Source: Zoogloea ramigera
GTDB taxonomy: Bacteria > Pseudomonadota > Gammaproteobacteria > Burkholderiales > Rhodocyclaceae
Assembly: GCF_006539865.1 (NCBI RefSeq)
Contig: NZ_BJNV01000026.1
Coordinates: 1 to 57,234, forward strand
Length of the DNA stretch: 57,234 nucleotides
Direction of reading: 5' to 3'
Within the stretch, counting starts at the first letter, position 1. Each line of letters begins with the position of its first letter. This document shows positions 9,088 through 19,811 of the stretch, piece after piece. Position numbers and translations under genes: made by a program. The notes beneath the pieces are model-generated. The model had not been told where the DNA came from and did not search any database. It saw only the letters and a list, made by a program, of their open reading frames with translations.

Positions 9088-9158
9088 GTCACTCTTTGAG
9101 CTAGTGATCTATCTAGAATGCGCTCCATGTCTACGGTTAGTTCAGCAAGGAGCACTCC

Positions 9159-9437
9159 ATGAGGGTCAATCTCGCCCATCTTCGAGAACGCAGTCGCAGC
9201 GGCGGCTGGATTAACTTCGCAGTGTTCGATGCCAGATCTTCATCCGGGACTCGCGAAGACAACTCCCGCCTCTTAGCGCAGCTGACCGCCCGGGCCCGGC
9301 TTGCGAACCTACGTGTCGACCAGTCTGCGCTGGCCTACATGTCCGGCGGCCGAGTGCAGTTCTTTGGTAGCCCTGCGCTCGTGGACTACTTGTCCGATGC
9401 CGGCCTCCCGAGCTGGACCCACACGATCGACGCTTGA
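9159..9437 (+). CDS. Small protein of unknown function in the defence operon
   Basis: A 92-aa ORF with a good ribosome site (AAGGAG, about 7 bases before the ATG). The protein is soluble, mixed alpha/beta in appearance, has no Cys and no membrane segment, and ends SWTHTIDA. Motifs such as GWINFAVFDARS and LAYMSGGRVQFFGS look like those of a folded domain. I do not recognise the family. It follows the WYL regulator by 71 bases and overlaps the next ORF by four bases (TTGA), so it is probably the first gene of the unit the regulator controls. Confidence 0.7.
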   Translation: MRVNLAHLRERSRSGGWINFAVFDARSSSGTREDNSRLLAQLTARARLANLRVDQSALAYMSGGRVQFFGSPALVDYLSDAGLPSWTHTIDA

Positions 9438-9718
9438 GTCCGAAAGGAGAGAACGGTCGTCACGAATACCTTTACGACCGGTCAGTGCCAGATCCAAAGT
9501 TTTCCATCTGGACGCGAACCTATTACTGTATTCGGAGGGCATCACTTTCCGACGCCCAAAGCGAGGGTCTGAATAAATACGGCGCGCGGTATCTCGACGA
9601 AGTATGGGCTACTGCATATAGTTATTTCATTCTTCATCGAATATCGCTATTAGATTCTTCCCTTTTGCCCCGCCAACACACAATGCGCTTTACGCCCAAT
9701 GAAAAGGTAGTCGTTTAA
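9434..9718 (+). CDS. Possible small ORF linking the regulator gene to the effector
   Basis: A 94-codon frame starts at TTG 9434, overlapping the previous stop (TTGA), and ends at TAA 9716-9718, overlapping the effector start (TAATG). This tight fit on both sides argues for a coupled gene. Against it, the start is a rare TTG, the second half (9571-9716) is AT-rich with poor codon bias, and the product resembles no family I know. The same stretch could instead be a promoter region for the effector. Treat as unproven. Confidence 0.4.
   Translation: MSPKGENGRHEYLYDRSVPDPKFSIWTRTYYCIRRASLSDAQSEGLNKYGARYLDEVWATAYSYFILHRISLLDSSLLPRQHTMRFTPNEKVVV
9594..9622 (+). promoter_or_regulatory. Possible internal promoter before the effector gene
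   Basis: TCGACG (9594-9599) and TATAGT (9617-9622) are separated by 17 bases in an AT-rich patch about 100 bases before the effector start. They match the sigma-70 boxes at four and five positions. This would let the effector and cyclase be expressed independently of the upstream small ORFs. Pattern match only. Confidence 0.3.
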
Positions 9719-10641
9719 TGAATGTCGGAAAGATGATTGAACGGTTTGAAGGCGATGCAGGCCGCGCAGCTCTTGAGGACGCGTTATCGCAGCAAAGGCT
9801 AGTCTTGGGAAACGACGCCTTGGCCAGCCGGTTGGCGGATGCAGGCTCCCTGTTGGACATGGCGGCGGGCCAAGTGCTTATCACACAGGGGGCACAAGAT
9901 ACCGATGTCTACTTCATCATCACCGGCCGTTTTCAAGTCCAGGTTCATGGCCGTGAGGTTGCCAGTCGCGGCCCCACGGAGCATGTCGGCGAGATGTCGG
10001 CACTGGTTGCCACTGCTGCACGCTCCGCTACGGTCCTCGCCACCGAGCCGTCCGTTGTTCTGATGGTATCCGCTTCGGACTTCAAAAATGCAGCGAACGA
10101 CTTCCCGCGAGTCTGGCAGCAGATCACCCGCCAACTCGTCGAGCGACTGCATCAACGCAACAACTTGGTCCGTCCAGCCCATCAGTCGGCGCGGGTCTTC
10201 ATCATCTGCTCGGTTGAAGCCCTGTCCATCGCTCGCGCTATCGAAAACCACTTCGAGCACGACAAATTCTTCGTGAAGATTTGGACTGAAGGGGTCTTTC
10301 GCGCTTCACGATACCCCATTGAAAGTCTGGAGGAGCAACTCGATGAGAGCGATTTCGCCATTGCGATCGCACAGCCGGACGATCAGATTACCGCCCGCGG
10401 GGAGACACAAGGCACTCCACGCGACAATGTCATCTTTGAGCTTGGCCTTTTTGTTGGCCGACTGGGTAGGATGCGATCTTTCCTCCTTGAGCCCAGGGGG
10501 GACGAAGTTCGCCTTCCATCGGATCTGACGGGCCTTACGACCATCGGCTACCGCTTGGCCGCCGGCAAGGACATAGCCGCCAGCCTCGGCCCTGCTTGCA
10601 ACCAACTGCGGGACATCTTCAATGAACTCGGGCCGAGGTAG
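9718..10641 (+). CDS. pycTIR: Pycsar-type effector: cyclic-nucleotide-binding domain + TIR-like domain
   Basis: A 307-aa two-domain protein. Residues about 35-145 form a CRP-like cyclic-nucleotide-binding domain with a recognisable phosphate-binding cassette (HVGEMSALVATAARSATVLA region, with G91-E92 and R102). Residues about 157-300 are a TIR-like domain of the CAP12/Pycsar-effector type (ARVFIICSVEAL at 158-169, then PRDNVIFELGLFVGRLG), with E241 in the FELG motif as the probable catalytic glutamate for NAD+ breakdown. In known Pycsar systems, a cyclic pyrimidine nucleotide made by PycC activates such effectors, which deplete NAD+ and abort infection. The cyclase follows 77 bases downstream. 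The assignment rests on domain order and neighbour and is strong; the ligand is not predictable. Confidence 0.88.
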   Translation: MNVGKMIERFEGDAGRAALEDALSQQRLVLGNDALASRLADAGSLLDMAAGQVLITQGAQDTDVYFIITGRFQVQVHGREVASRGPTEHVGEMSALVATAARSATVLATEPSVVLMVSASDFKNAANDFPRVWQQITRQLVERLHQRNNLVRPAHQSARVFIICSVEALSIARAIENHFEHDKFFVKIWTEGVFRASRYPIESLEEQLDESDFAIAIAQPDDQITARGETQGTPRDNVIFELGLFVGRLGRMRSFLLEPRGDEVRLPSDLTGLTTIGYRLAAGKDIAASLGPACNQLRDIFNELGPR

Positions 10642-10718
10642 AACGGTGCGCCCGCATTCGTCTAAGGCACGCGCTTGAACGATCGAAAGTCGCTTGCCGC
10701 ATCTAGAGGGAGAATTCA

Positions 10719-12254
10719 GTGAGCAAAAACTGGAACCATGACCGCGCCGCCGAGCACATCGACAAGAAGATTGCTGATGTGAAGGACGTCACCATCAAGG
10801 ACTACACCCGAGACATGTCACTGGAATCAATTCCGACGAACGTGGCCTACCGGGTTGATGGCGTTCACTTGTATGCAGACATACTCAATCTCGACGACAT
10901 GCTCAACATCACGAACGTTGAGGGCGTTGACTGCCACAAGCGGACGTTGCGTTTCCTAGATCAGCACTACCGTGCCGTCAAGCGCATCCTCGACAAGGTC
11001 GACGCCCGGCGCGTTGACTTCCACAGCCAGCGGCTGCACTCCTTGTTCACCAAGCCTTACAACAGCGAAACCAGTGCTGAAACCAAGCGAATCCAGCGCG
11101 CAGTCGCCACAGCCCAACTCATCATCGACGTGCTTGCCGAAACGGGTGACGATGATGGGCAAATCCCGGCGGCCAAAGTGCGTATAGGTATCGACAGCGG
11201 CCGCGCCCTTGCCGTCAACAACGGCCGCAATGGCTATCGTGAACCGCTATTCCTCGGCGACCCCGCAAACCATGCGGCCAAGCTCGCCAGTAAGCACAAC
11301 GTGAAAGGCATCTATCTCACGAACGCAGCTCGCAAGGCGATTGGTCTCGCAGAGAAAGAGTCACCCGAAAAATCCGCCCTGAGCGCCGACGAGATCCATG
11401 CATGTCAGGAAGCGGCCAAACTCGACGTGACTGCTGACGAAGTTATCAAGGACTGGCGTGACGACTTGGAGAAGAATCCCATCGGAGGCTACCAGTTTAC
11501 CCGGCAGACTCCGCCCCTACGTGACATGGACATCTCCGCGCTGACGCCCGCGAACTCCAAGCGCCAGGAAATGATTAGCCTGTACGCCGACATCGACGGC
11601 TTCACCGCCTACGTGGCTGCGCATATCGATGACAATGCTGAGGATGTCGTACGTACGTTGCACGTCTTGCGCGCTGAACTGGAGCGCGTGGTTACCTCAG
11701 ATTTTCAGGGCCGCCGGGTCCGCTTCATTGGTGACTGCGTGCACGGCTTGTACTGCGATGGCACAGCTCAGACCACGGACGAAGAGAAATCCATTTCGGA
11801 ATCTACCCGCTTGGCAGGGGCGCTGCGCAGCAGCTTTAACCTTGGCATGGAGCGTTTGCGCTCCAAAGGCTACAAAACGGGCGACCTCGGCTTGGCCATC
11901 GGATTTGATTTGGGCATCATCGCTGTCACCCGGCTTGGCAAGAAAGGCGACCGCATTCGCTGCGCGATCGGACGCAAAGTGCTCGAATCAGAGAATCGCC
12001 AATGCGCCTGCTCGGGCACGGAGACCGCGATTGGGCAGGCTGCTTATGACGCCGGATCCGATGCCATTAAAAAGCTGTTCGGCAAGAATCGTCGGGTCGC
12101 TAACATGGACTACGTGGAGGCAACCGAAGCGCTGGCTGACAAGGGCGACGAGTCCGCCAAGCAAGCACGGGCAGAAGCTTACGCCGGAGCGCCCGCAATC
12201 ATCCGCGCCGACATCCGCGACGTTCGCCCCCATGCGAACATCGCTGTTAACTGA
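10719..12254 (+). CDS. pycC: Pycsar-type nucleotide cyclase with two cyclase-homology domains
   Basis: A 511-aa class III-like cyclase starting at GTG 10719 with GAGGGAG upstream. The second domain (about 284-450) carries both metal-binding aspartates: YADIDGF (D291) and FIGDCVHGL (D340). Arg336 sits where adenylate cyclases have the purine-selecting Lys. The first domain (about 47-200) has a partial first motif (YADILNL, D54), lacks the GD motif, but keeps a late motif GDPANHAAKLAS (180-191) resembling the transition-state Asn/Arg region. The second domain lacks that motif. This suggests one composite active site shared between the two halves, as in animal adenylyl cyclases. Lying next to the effector, it should make the activating cyclic nucleotide (cCMP or cUMP in characterised Pycsar systems). 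Confidence 0.86.
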   Translation: MSKNWNHDRAAEHIDKKIADVKDVTIKDYTRDMSLESIPTNVAYRVDGVHLYADILNLDDMLNITNVEGVDCHKRTLRFLDQHYRAVKRILDKVDARRVDFHSQRLHSLFTKPYNSETSAETKRIQRAVATAQLIIDVLAETGDDDGQIPAAKVRIGIDSGRALAVNNGRNGYREPLFLGDPANHAAKLASKHNVKGIYLTNAARKAIGLAEKESPEKSALSADEIHACQEAAKLDVTADEVIKDWRDDLEKNPIGGYQFTRQTPPLRDMDISALTPANSKRQEMISLYADIDGFTAYVAAHIDDNAEDVVRTLHVLRAELERVVTSDFQGRRVRFIGDCVHGLYCDGTAQTTDEEKSISESTRLAGALRSSFNLGMERLRSKGYKTGDLGLAIGFDLGIIAVTRLGKKGDRIRCAIGRKVLESENRQCACSGTETAIGQAAYDAGSDAIKKLFGKNRRVANMDYVEATEALADKGDESAKQARAEAYAGAPAIIRADIRDVRPHANIAVN

Positions 12255-12266
12255 GTCAAGCCCCTC

Positions 12267-13040
12267 TTGACCACTGCTGTCGATCTAATTGCCCTGGCTG
12301 CTCCCGATTTCGGGGGAGCCCTCACGAGATCGCCTGACACATCGGCCATCCTTGATTTGCCGGTCAAGTTGGTGGATGGCAGGATCATCCCCTACAAACT
12401 TCTGCTTAAACAAAAGGGTGACCGCGTAACGGCCCAGGAAGAGACGCCACAGCATCTGCCGCCTTTCTGCCCGGAGCGGCACATCAATCCGGATGGCACC
12501 TTCTGCCTGTACTTTACGGGGACAACATGCCTAAACGTCATAGACGAAGAGTCCGCGCGAGCGTGGCTAGAGACAGTATATAGGTACCTAAAGCTGCAAG
12601 AACGCGTCCGTCTCAAACGGAGGTGGCCGAACAACGATACATGGGCCCATGGGGATGCTGCATACCACCAGCGCCAGGCGCAGGCTGCGGCTACCGCCAT
12701 CAATGACAGAATGCTTAGCGCGCTTACTGACGGCAGATTGCAGCTCAAATTCAAACGTTCAAAGGGCCGGCCCATTCTGGATCTGTGGATTGACAGCACC
12801 CATATCTACAGCGTCTGGGAGCTCGACAAGAGGGTCATCAATCAAAAGCAGCGCTGCTTCTGCGGAATGTCCGGTTTGAAGGTGGCAAAGCGTGTCCGTC
12901 GCTGCGCTGACCATGCCAAGCGAGCAAGCGAATTGGTTCTTGCCCTTCGTGATTGGGAGGATGCAGAAGAGCTTTACTGGAGGGCAATGCAGGGAAAGAG
13001 CTGTTGCGGAACCTGCGACTCCTGCCCTCTAAGGCGTTGA
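12267..13040 (+). CDS. E2 (ubiquitin-conjugating)-like protein with Cys-rich C-terminus
   Basis: A 257-aa product starting at TTG 12267, 12 bases after the cyclase stop; no ATG or GTG alternative exists before the conserved part. Residues about 30-145 resemble prokaryotic E2-fold families: beta strands, then FCPERHINPDGTFCLYF (67-83) with H72 and a candidate catalytic C80, then helices including RRWPNNDTWAHGDAA. The C-terminal part has paired cysteines (C197, C199, C213, and C246, C247, C250, C253), suggesting a zinc-binding tail. In type II CBASS, E1/E2-like Cap2 proteins modify the signal synthase; an E2-like partner for a Pycsar cyclase is not something I know to be described. No E1, JAB peptidase or ubiquitin-like protein is visible nearby. 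Confidence 0.7.
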   Translation: MTTAVDLIALAAPDFGGALTRSPDTSAILDLPVKLVDGRIIPYKLLLKQKGDRVTAQEETPQHLPPFCPERHINPDGTFCLYFTGTTCLNVIDEESARAWLETVYRYLKLQERVRLKRRWPNNDTWAHGDAAYHQRQAQAAATAINDRMLSALTDGRLQLKFKRSKGRPILDLWIDSTHIYSVWELDKRVINQKQRCFCGMSGLKVAKRVRRCADHAKRASELVLALRDWEDAEELYWRAMQGKSCCGTCDSCPLRR

Positions 13041-13210
13041 GGTCGATGTCGGCGGCTCGACGTTGCGTTTGAGCTTGCAGGAGGCAAGGAATGTCCGCCG
13101 TTCAGACCTTACGAACGCTGGCTGACAGCTGTCGGTTACATTGCGGCCCCATCAAAGCTCACTGGCCGGCAGAAAAGGCCGACAACCAGTCCCTCACCAG
13201 ACGAATCCCT

Positions 13211-14209
13211 TCACCTCTTTCCACTACCCTTCACAGCCCTTTCCACATCCTCCAGCATCCGCAAATCCTCTGCGTCAGCCTCCTGCGCATCAGCCTGCCG
13301 GCGCTGGGTGTCGAAGAGGTCGTAGCGCTGGTGGGCGATGGCCTTGGCTTGTTCGGCCGAGCGGCTGCCGGAGCCTTGCAGCACAGGGTGGTCGTTGAAT
13401 TCGAGCAGGCGGTCGACGTTCTTGCGCCAGTAATCGAGCGTGAGCTGCTGCTGCTGCTTGACGCGAAGTTCGGCCTGTTCGAGGAAGATCACGACGAGGC
13501 GGTTGAGGGTGTCGATCTCGTCGGCAGAGAGGTAGTTCTTGGCGACGATGACATCCTGCTTGCGCACCCGGTTTCCGCTCCAGGTGACGAGGCCCATGTT
13601 GGGGGCGTCGGCCCGGGCGCGGTCGATGATGATTTCGGCGGCGGTCTTCTGGGTGACGGCGTAGAGCAGCTTGTTCTGCACTTCGGCAAAGAACTGGTCG
13701 GCCCCCCGGTCGCCGGCCCGATAGTCGGCGCTGAGGGAGAACAGGTCGCGGACCTTCTGGTAGAAACGCTTCTCGGAGGCCCGGATCTCGCGGATGCGGG
13801 CCAGCAGCTCGTCGAAGTAGTCCCAGCCGCCCGGGTTCTTGAGGCGTTCGTCGTCCATGACGAAGCCTTTGACGAGGTATTCGGAGAGGTAGGTGGTGGC
13901 CCACTGGCGGAACTGGGTGCCACGCACGCCTTTGACGCGGTAGCCGACGGCCAGGATCATTTCGAGGCGGTAGAGCTTGGTGCGGTAGCGCTTGCCATCG
14001 GCGGCAGTTATTAAAGATTCCTTAATAACTGAATCTGCCTGCAGTTCGCCCTCTTTGAGGATGTTGCGGATGTGGATGTTGGCGTTAGGTACCGTGGTTG
14101 CGAACAGCTCCGCGATCTCCGCCTGGCTGAGCCAGGCGCTGCCGTCTTCGGCACGTAGCTTGACCTGGGCCTTGCCATCGTCGGTCTGGTAGAGGATCAG
14201 CTCGCTCAT
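13211..14209 (-). CDS. RhuM-family protein
   Basis: A 332-aa member of the RhuM family, named after a Salmonella pathogenicity-island gene but mostly found in mobile and defence regions. An N-terminal helix-turn-helix-like segment (DGSAWLSQAEIAELFATTVPN, residues 22-42) is followed by the family-typical RTKLYRLEMILAVGYRV and RGTQFRQWATTYLSEYLVKGF motifs. A Fic-like or helical C-terminal half follows (TQKTAAEIIIDRARADAPNMGL). The start is ATG 14209 with AAGGAGA upstream; the longer open frame to 14425 is intergenic. Function is unknown, and the virulence label should not be taken literally. It is convergent with the E2-like gene and is the last accessory gene before gyrB. Confidence 0.88.
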   Translation of the reverse strand: MSELILYQTDDGKAQVKLRAEDGSAWLSQAEIAELFATTVPNANIHIRNILKEGELQADSVIKESLITAADGKRYRTKLYRLEMILAVGYRVKGVRGTQFRQWATTYLSEYLVKGFVMDDERLKNPGGWDYFDELLARIREIRASEKRFYQKVRDLFSLSADYRAGDRGADQFFAEVQNKLLYAVTQKTAAEIIIDRARADAPNMGLVTWSGNRVRKQDVIVAKNYLSADEIDTLNRLVVIFLEQAELRVKQQQQLTLDYWRKNVDRLLEFNDHPVLQGSGSRSAEQAKAIAHQRYDLFDTQRRQADAQEADAEDLRMLEDVERAVKGSGKR

Positions 14210-14366
14210 GCGGTGTTCTCCTTGAGAGGTGGTACTGGCGCCCGGAAGGTAGAAGCTGACGTCACCACTACCTGTGGAAGCGGTGCTTGTTGGTCGGTGC
14301 GTTGTGGGTGTGGCTTCAGGCGCATGCGGCCGGTAGGACCAAGGTAGATCCCCTATTCGCCTCTGC

Positions 14367-14384
14367 GGGCGACTGAAGTCGCCC
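14367..14384. repeat. REP-like palindrome
   Basis: GGGCGACT-GA-AGTCGCCC is a perfect 8-bp palindrome with a 2-base centre, followed by CCTACAGGGG. Short dispersed repeats of this general shape are common between genes in proteobacteria. Copy number in the genome is unknown from this window. Confidence 0.6.
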
Positions 14385-14443
14385 CTACAGGGGGTGTCGA
14401 TGGGGGGAGGTGTTTCCACCGACAACGATGACGGCGCCCAAAT

Positions 14444-14470
14444 AGAAAGAGGCTGCGGGAGCCTCTTTCT
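14444..14470 (-). terminator. Terminator after gyrB
   Basis: An 11-bp perfect stem (AGAAAGAGGCT/AGCCTCTTTCT) with a 5-base loop lies 57 bases beyond the gyrB stop. The run after the stem is only weakly T-rich (TATTT) in the gyrB direction. Confidence 0.7.
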
Positions 14471-14526
14471 GGGGTGTTGCGATGGTTCAGCGCGGGGGGT
14501 GTGCGCTCAGAAGCGGGCCTGCGGCC

Positions 14527-17010
<2,484 letters not shown>

Positions 17011-17047
17011 TTAGCGAATGTTTACCGGCCAGGTGCTTGGCCTCACG

Positions 17048-17175
17048 GCTTTGTCTTCTGCTCTATGACGACAAAGCGTCAGGCGCGTGAAGAAACCGTA
17101 GCGAGCGCGCCGAGGTCGCAGCGAGGAGCGGAGCTGTACTGGAGTACAGCGAGCACCGGAGCTGCGAGATCGGCG
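17048..17175. repeat. Nested inverted repeats between dnaN and gyrB
   Basis: Two adjacent symmetric elements fill this gap. GCTTTGTC (17048-17055) pairs with GACAAAGC (17070-17077). Then a long hairpin has outer arms 17108-17122 and 17161-17175, matching at 13 of 15 positions, with an inner perfect stem GCTGTACT/AGTACAGC (17133-17150). The structure resembles a mobile REP/MITE-type intergenic repeat and would fold strongly in the dnaN-gyrB transcript. Confidence 0.75.
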
Positions 17176-17201
17176 GGCGCAGTAGGTTTATTCATGCGCC
17201 C

Positions 17202-18308
17202 TTAGATTCTCATCGGCATGACTACGTACTTGAAGTCGGGGTCGTCGGCCAGGCCGAAGAGGGCGCTGGCGTTGCCGTCGTTGAAGCGGATCTCGATCTC
17301 GTTGGCGGACAGGTTGTTGAGCACGTCGAGGAGATAGGTGACGTTGAAGCCGATGTCGAGGGCGTCGCCGCTGTAGTCGACTTCGAGCTCTTCCTGGGCT
17401 TCTTCCTGCTCGGCGTTGGTGGACACCAGCTTGAGGCTGCCCTCGGAGAGCATCAGGCGCACGCCGCGGAATTTTTCGTTGGTGAGGATGGCGGCGCGCT
17501 GGAGCGACTGCAGCAGCGCCAGGCGGCTGGCCTTGACGAGCTTGGGGTGGCCCTGGGGGATGACCCGCTCGTAGTCGGGGAACTTGCCGTCGATGAGCTT
17601 GGAGATGAGCTCGATGTGGCCGAAGCGGAAGACGATCTGGTTGCCGACGATGGTGACCTCGAGGGCGTCGTCGGAGTCGGCGAGCTGGCGGGCCAGCTCG
17701 ACCACCGTCTTGCGCGGCAGGATCACGTCGGTGCGGGCATAGTCGCCCACCAGCGGGGAGGCGGCGTAGGCGAGGCGGTGGCCGTCGGTGGCAACCATGC
17801 GCAGCATGTCGCCGGCCACGACCAGCAACAGGCCGTTGAGGTAGTAGCGGATGTCTTGCTGGGCCATCGCGTACTGCACCTGGGCGAGCTGCTTCTTGAA
17901 GGCCTTCTGGGTGGTGGTGAAGTGCACACCTTCGCCTTCGGGCGGCGCGAGGCGCGGGTAGTCGGCGGCGGGCAGGGTCTGCAGCTGGAAGCGGCTCTTG
18001 CCGGCCTTGAGGGTGATGCGCTTGTCGTCGAGGGTGAGGCTGACGTCGGCGGTGTCGGGCAGGGCGCGCAGGATGTCCTGCAGCTTGCGGGCGCCAACGG
18101 TGATCGCCACGTCGTCGGCCCCGAGGGCGGCGGTGGTGCGGTTGCGGATCTGGATCTCGATGTCGGTGGCGAGCAGGGTGAGGGCGTCGCCCTTCTTCTC
18201 GATCAGGACGTTGGAGAGGATCGGCAGGGTATGGCGTTTCTCGACGATGCCGGATACCGATTGCAGCGGGGCGAGGAGGGCATCGCGGGGCGCGGTGAAG
18301 AGCAGCAT
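17202..18308 (-). CDS. dnaN: DNA polymerase III beta subunit (sliding clamp)
   Basis: The ring-shaped processivity clamp that encircles DNA and tethers polymerase III and other partners. The 368-aa length and three-fold repeated clamp fold agree with the family. Typical segments include the N-terminal LLPLQSVSGIVEKRHTLPILSNVL-like stretch, VATDGHRLAYA near 175 and the C-terminal YVVMPMRI end that forms part of the partner-binding pocket. It lies 57 bases after dnaA on the same strand, in the usual dnaA-dnaN-gyrB order. Confidence 0.98.
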   Translation of the reverse strand: MLLFTAPRDALLAPLQSVSGIVEKRHTLPILSNVLIEKKGDALTLLATDIEIQIRNRTTAALGADDVAITVGARKLQDILRALPDTADVSLTLDDKRITLKAGKSRFQLQTLPAADYPRLAPPEGEGVHFTTTQKAFKKQLAQVQYAMAQQDIRYYLNGLLLVVAGDMLRMVATDGHRLAYAASPLVGDYARTDVILPRKTVVELARQLADSDDALEVTIVGNQIVFRFGHIELISKLIDGKFPDYERVIPQGHPKLVKASRLALLQSLQRAAILTNEKFRGVRLMLSEGSLKLVSTNAEQEEAQEELEVDYSGDALDIGFNVTYLLDVLNNLSANEIEIRFNDGNASALFGLADDPDFKYVVMPMRI

Positions 18309-18365
18309 GAGATCAGGTCTCCGTATCGTTTCTGGTGGGTGCGGCAGGCTTGAAATCGGTGGGCG

Positions 18366-19811
18366 TCATCCGCGCAGCACCTGGGTGAGCACGTGCAGGT
18401 CGTGGTTGAGCTGGGTGTCGCCGAGGCGGAGCTCGGCGATGGTGCGGCAGGCGTGGAGCACGGTGGTGTGGTCGCGGCCGCCAAAAGCCTCGCCGATGGC
18501 CGGCAGGCTCATGGGGGTGAGATCCTTGGCGAGAAACATGGCCACCTGGCGCGGCCGGGCGATGACCCGGGTGCGCTTCTTGGAGTGCATGTCGGCAACC
18601 TTGATCTTGTAGTAGTCGGCCACGGTTTTTTGGATGAACTCGACGGTGAGCTGCCGGTTGTGGGCGTTGAGGAGATCCTTGAGGGCCTCCTTGGCCACTT
18701 CCAGCGTGACTTCCTTGCCGTGGAAGCGGGCGAAGGCGAGCACCTTTTTGAGGGCGCCTTCGAGCTCGCGCACGTTGGAGCGCAGGTTCTTGGCAATCAG
18801 GAAGGCCACGTCGTCATCCAGCGCAATGCGCTCGACTTCGGCCTTCTTTTTAAGGATGGCGACGCGCATCTCGAGCTCGGGCGGCTCGATCTGCACGGTG
18901 AGACCCCAGTCGAAGCGGGAGATCAGACGGTCTTCGAGGCCCTGGACGTCCTTCGGGTAGGTGTCGCTGGTGATGATGATCTGCTTCTTGGCCTCGGTGA
19001 GGGCGTTGAAGGCGTGGAAGAACTCTTCCTGGGTCCGGTTCTTGTTGTTGAAGAACTGAATGTCATCGATGATCAGCACGTCGAGCGAGCGGTAGTAGCG
19101 CTTGAAGACGTCGAAGGACTTTTGCTGGTAGGCGCGCACGACGTCGGCGTAGTAGTCCTCGGCGTGCACGTAGCGGATCACCTTGCGCGGGTCGTGCTTG
19201 AAGACGTAGTTGCCGAGGGCGTGGATGAGGTGGGTCTTGCCCAAGCCGACGCCGCCATAGATGAACAGCGGGTTGTAGGAGACGCCCGGGTTCTGGGCCA
19301 CCTGCAGGGCGGCGGCGCGGGCCAGGTCGTTGGCGCGGCCGGTGACCAGGGTGTCGAAGGTGAAGTCGGGGTTGAGGCGCGACTTGTCGTAGTTGGCCGT
19401 CTCGGCCGACACGGGCGCTTCGGGCATGGCCGGGCGCGGCATCGGCGGCGCGGGCTGAGGAGCGGCGGCCGTGGATTGGGTGGCGGTCGACACCGGAGCC
19501 GCCGACGGCGGCGCGCTCGGACGGCGGACGCCACCAGCCGGCGCCAGGCCGACTTCTATCGCCAAGGGTGCGCCGAAGTATTCCTCGCCCAGCTCTTCGA
19601 TGCGCCGCAGGTAACGGTCGCGCAGCCACTGGCGGTGAAAGTTGGAGGGCGCGACCAGGCGCAGCCCGGCCCCATCGCCACCGCTCGGCTCTTCGGCGCG
19701 CAGCGGGACGATCCAGGTTTTATATTGCTGGGAGGGCAGCTCCTGTTCAAGGCAGCTCAGGCAATGCGTCCAGAACGCAGCGCATTGGGGCATGGAGGAG
19801 GCTTCGGGCAC
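18366..19811 (-). CDS. dnaA: Chromosomal replication initiator DnaA
   Basis: The AAA+ initiator that binds DnaA boxes and opens the origin. The 481-aa protein has domain I (1-90, [21 protein letters not shown]), a Pro/Ala-rich flexible domain II (about 105-150), the AAA+ domain III with Walker [11 protein letters not shown] near 182-191, Walker B LIIDDIQF and sensor [10 protein letters not shown], and domain IV with the DNA-binding signature [14 protein letters not shown] near the C-terminus. It is divergent from rpmH, and the intervening gap holds one perfect DnaA box, consistent with autoregulation. Confidence 0.98.
   Translation of the reverse strand: MPEASSMPQCAAFWTHCLSCLEQELPSQQYKTWIVPLRAEEPSGGDGAGLRLVAPSNFHRQWLRDRYLRRIEELGEEYFGAPLAIEVGLAPAGGVRRPSAPPSAAPVSTATQSTAAAPQPAPPMPRPAMPEAPVSAETANYDKSRLNPDFTFDTLVTGRANDLARAAALQVAQNPGVSYNPLFIYGGVGLGKTHLIHALGNYVFKHDPRKVIRYVHAEDYYADVVRAYQQKSFDVFKRYYRSLDVLIIDDIQFFNNKNRTQEEFFHAFNALTEAKKQIIITSDTYPKDVQGLEDRLISRFDWGLTVQIEPPELEMRVAILKKKAEVERIALDDDVAFLIAKNLRSNVRELEGALKKVLAFARFHGKEVTLEVAKEALKDLLNAHNRQLTVEFIQKTVADYYKIKVADMHSKKRTRVIARPRQVAMFLAKDLTPMSLPAIGEAFGGRDHTTVLHACRTIAELRLGDTQLNHDLHVLTQVLRG

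Larger units (their letters stand above)
14210..14526. other. Intergenic region between rhuM-type gene and gyrB
   Basis: This 317-base gap has no gene. It contains a short palindromic repeat (14367-14384) and the gyrB-side terminator (14444-14470), described separately. It marks the junction between the accessory region and the core replication genes. Confidence 0.6.

Noticed and set aside
9496-9576. A stretch resembling the start of a PIN-domain toxin (KVFHLDANLLLYSEG)
   Set aside because: The frame stops after about 26 residues and no later PIN motifs appear in any frame before the effector. Too short to call even as a remnant.
12267-13040. Cap2 of a normal CBASS system
   Set aside because: No CD-NTase-type synthase is present; the neighbouring enzyme has class III cyclase motifs and the effector has a cNMP-binding domain.
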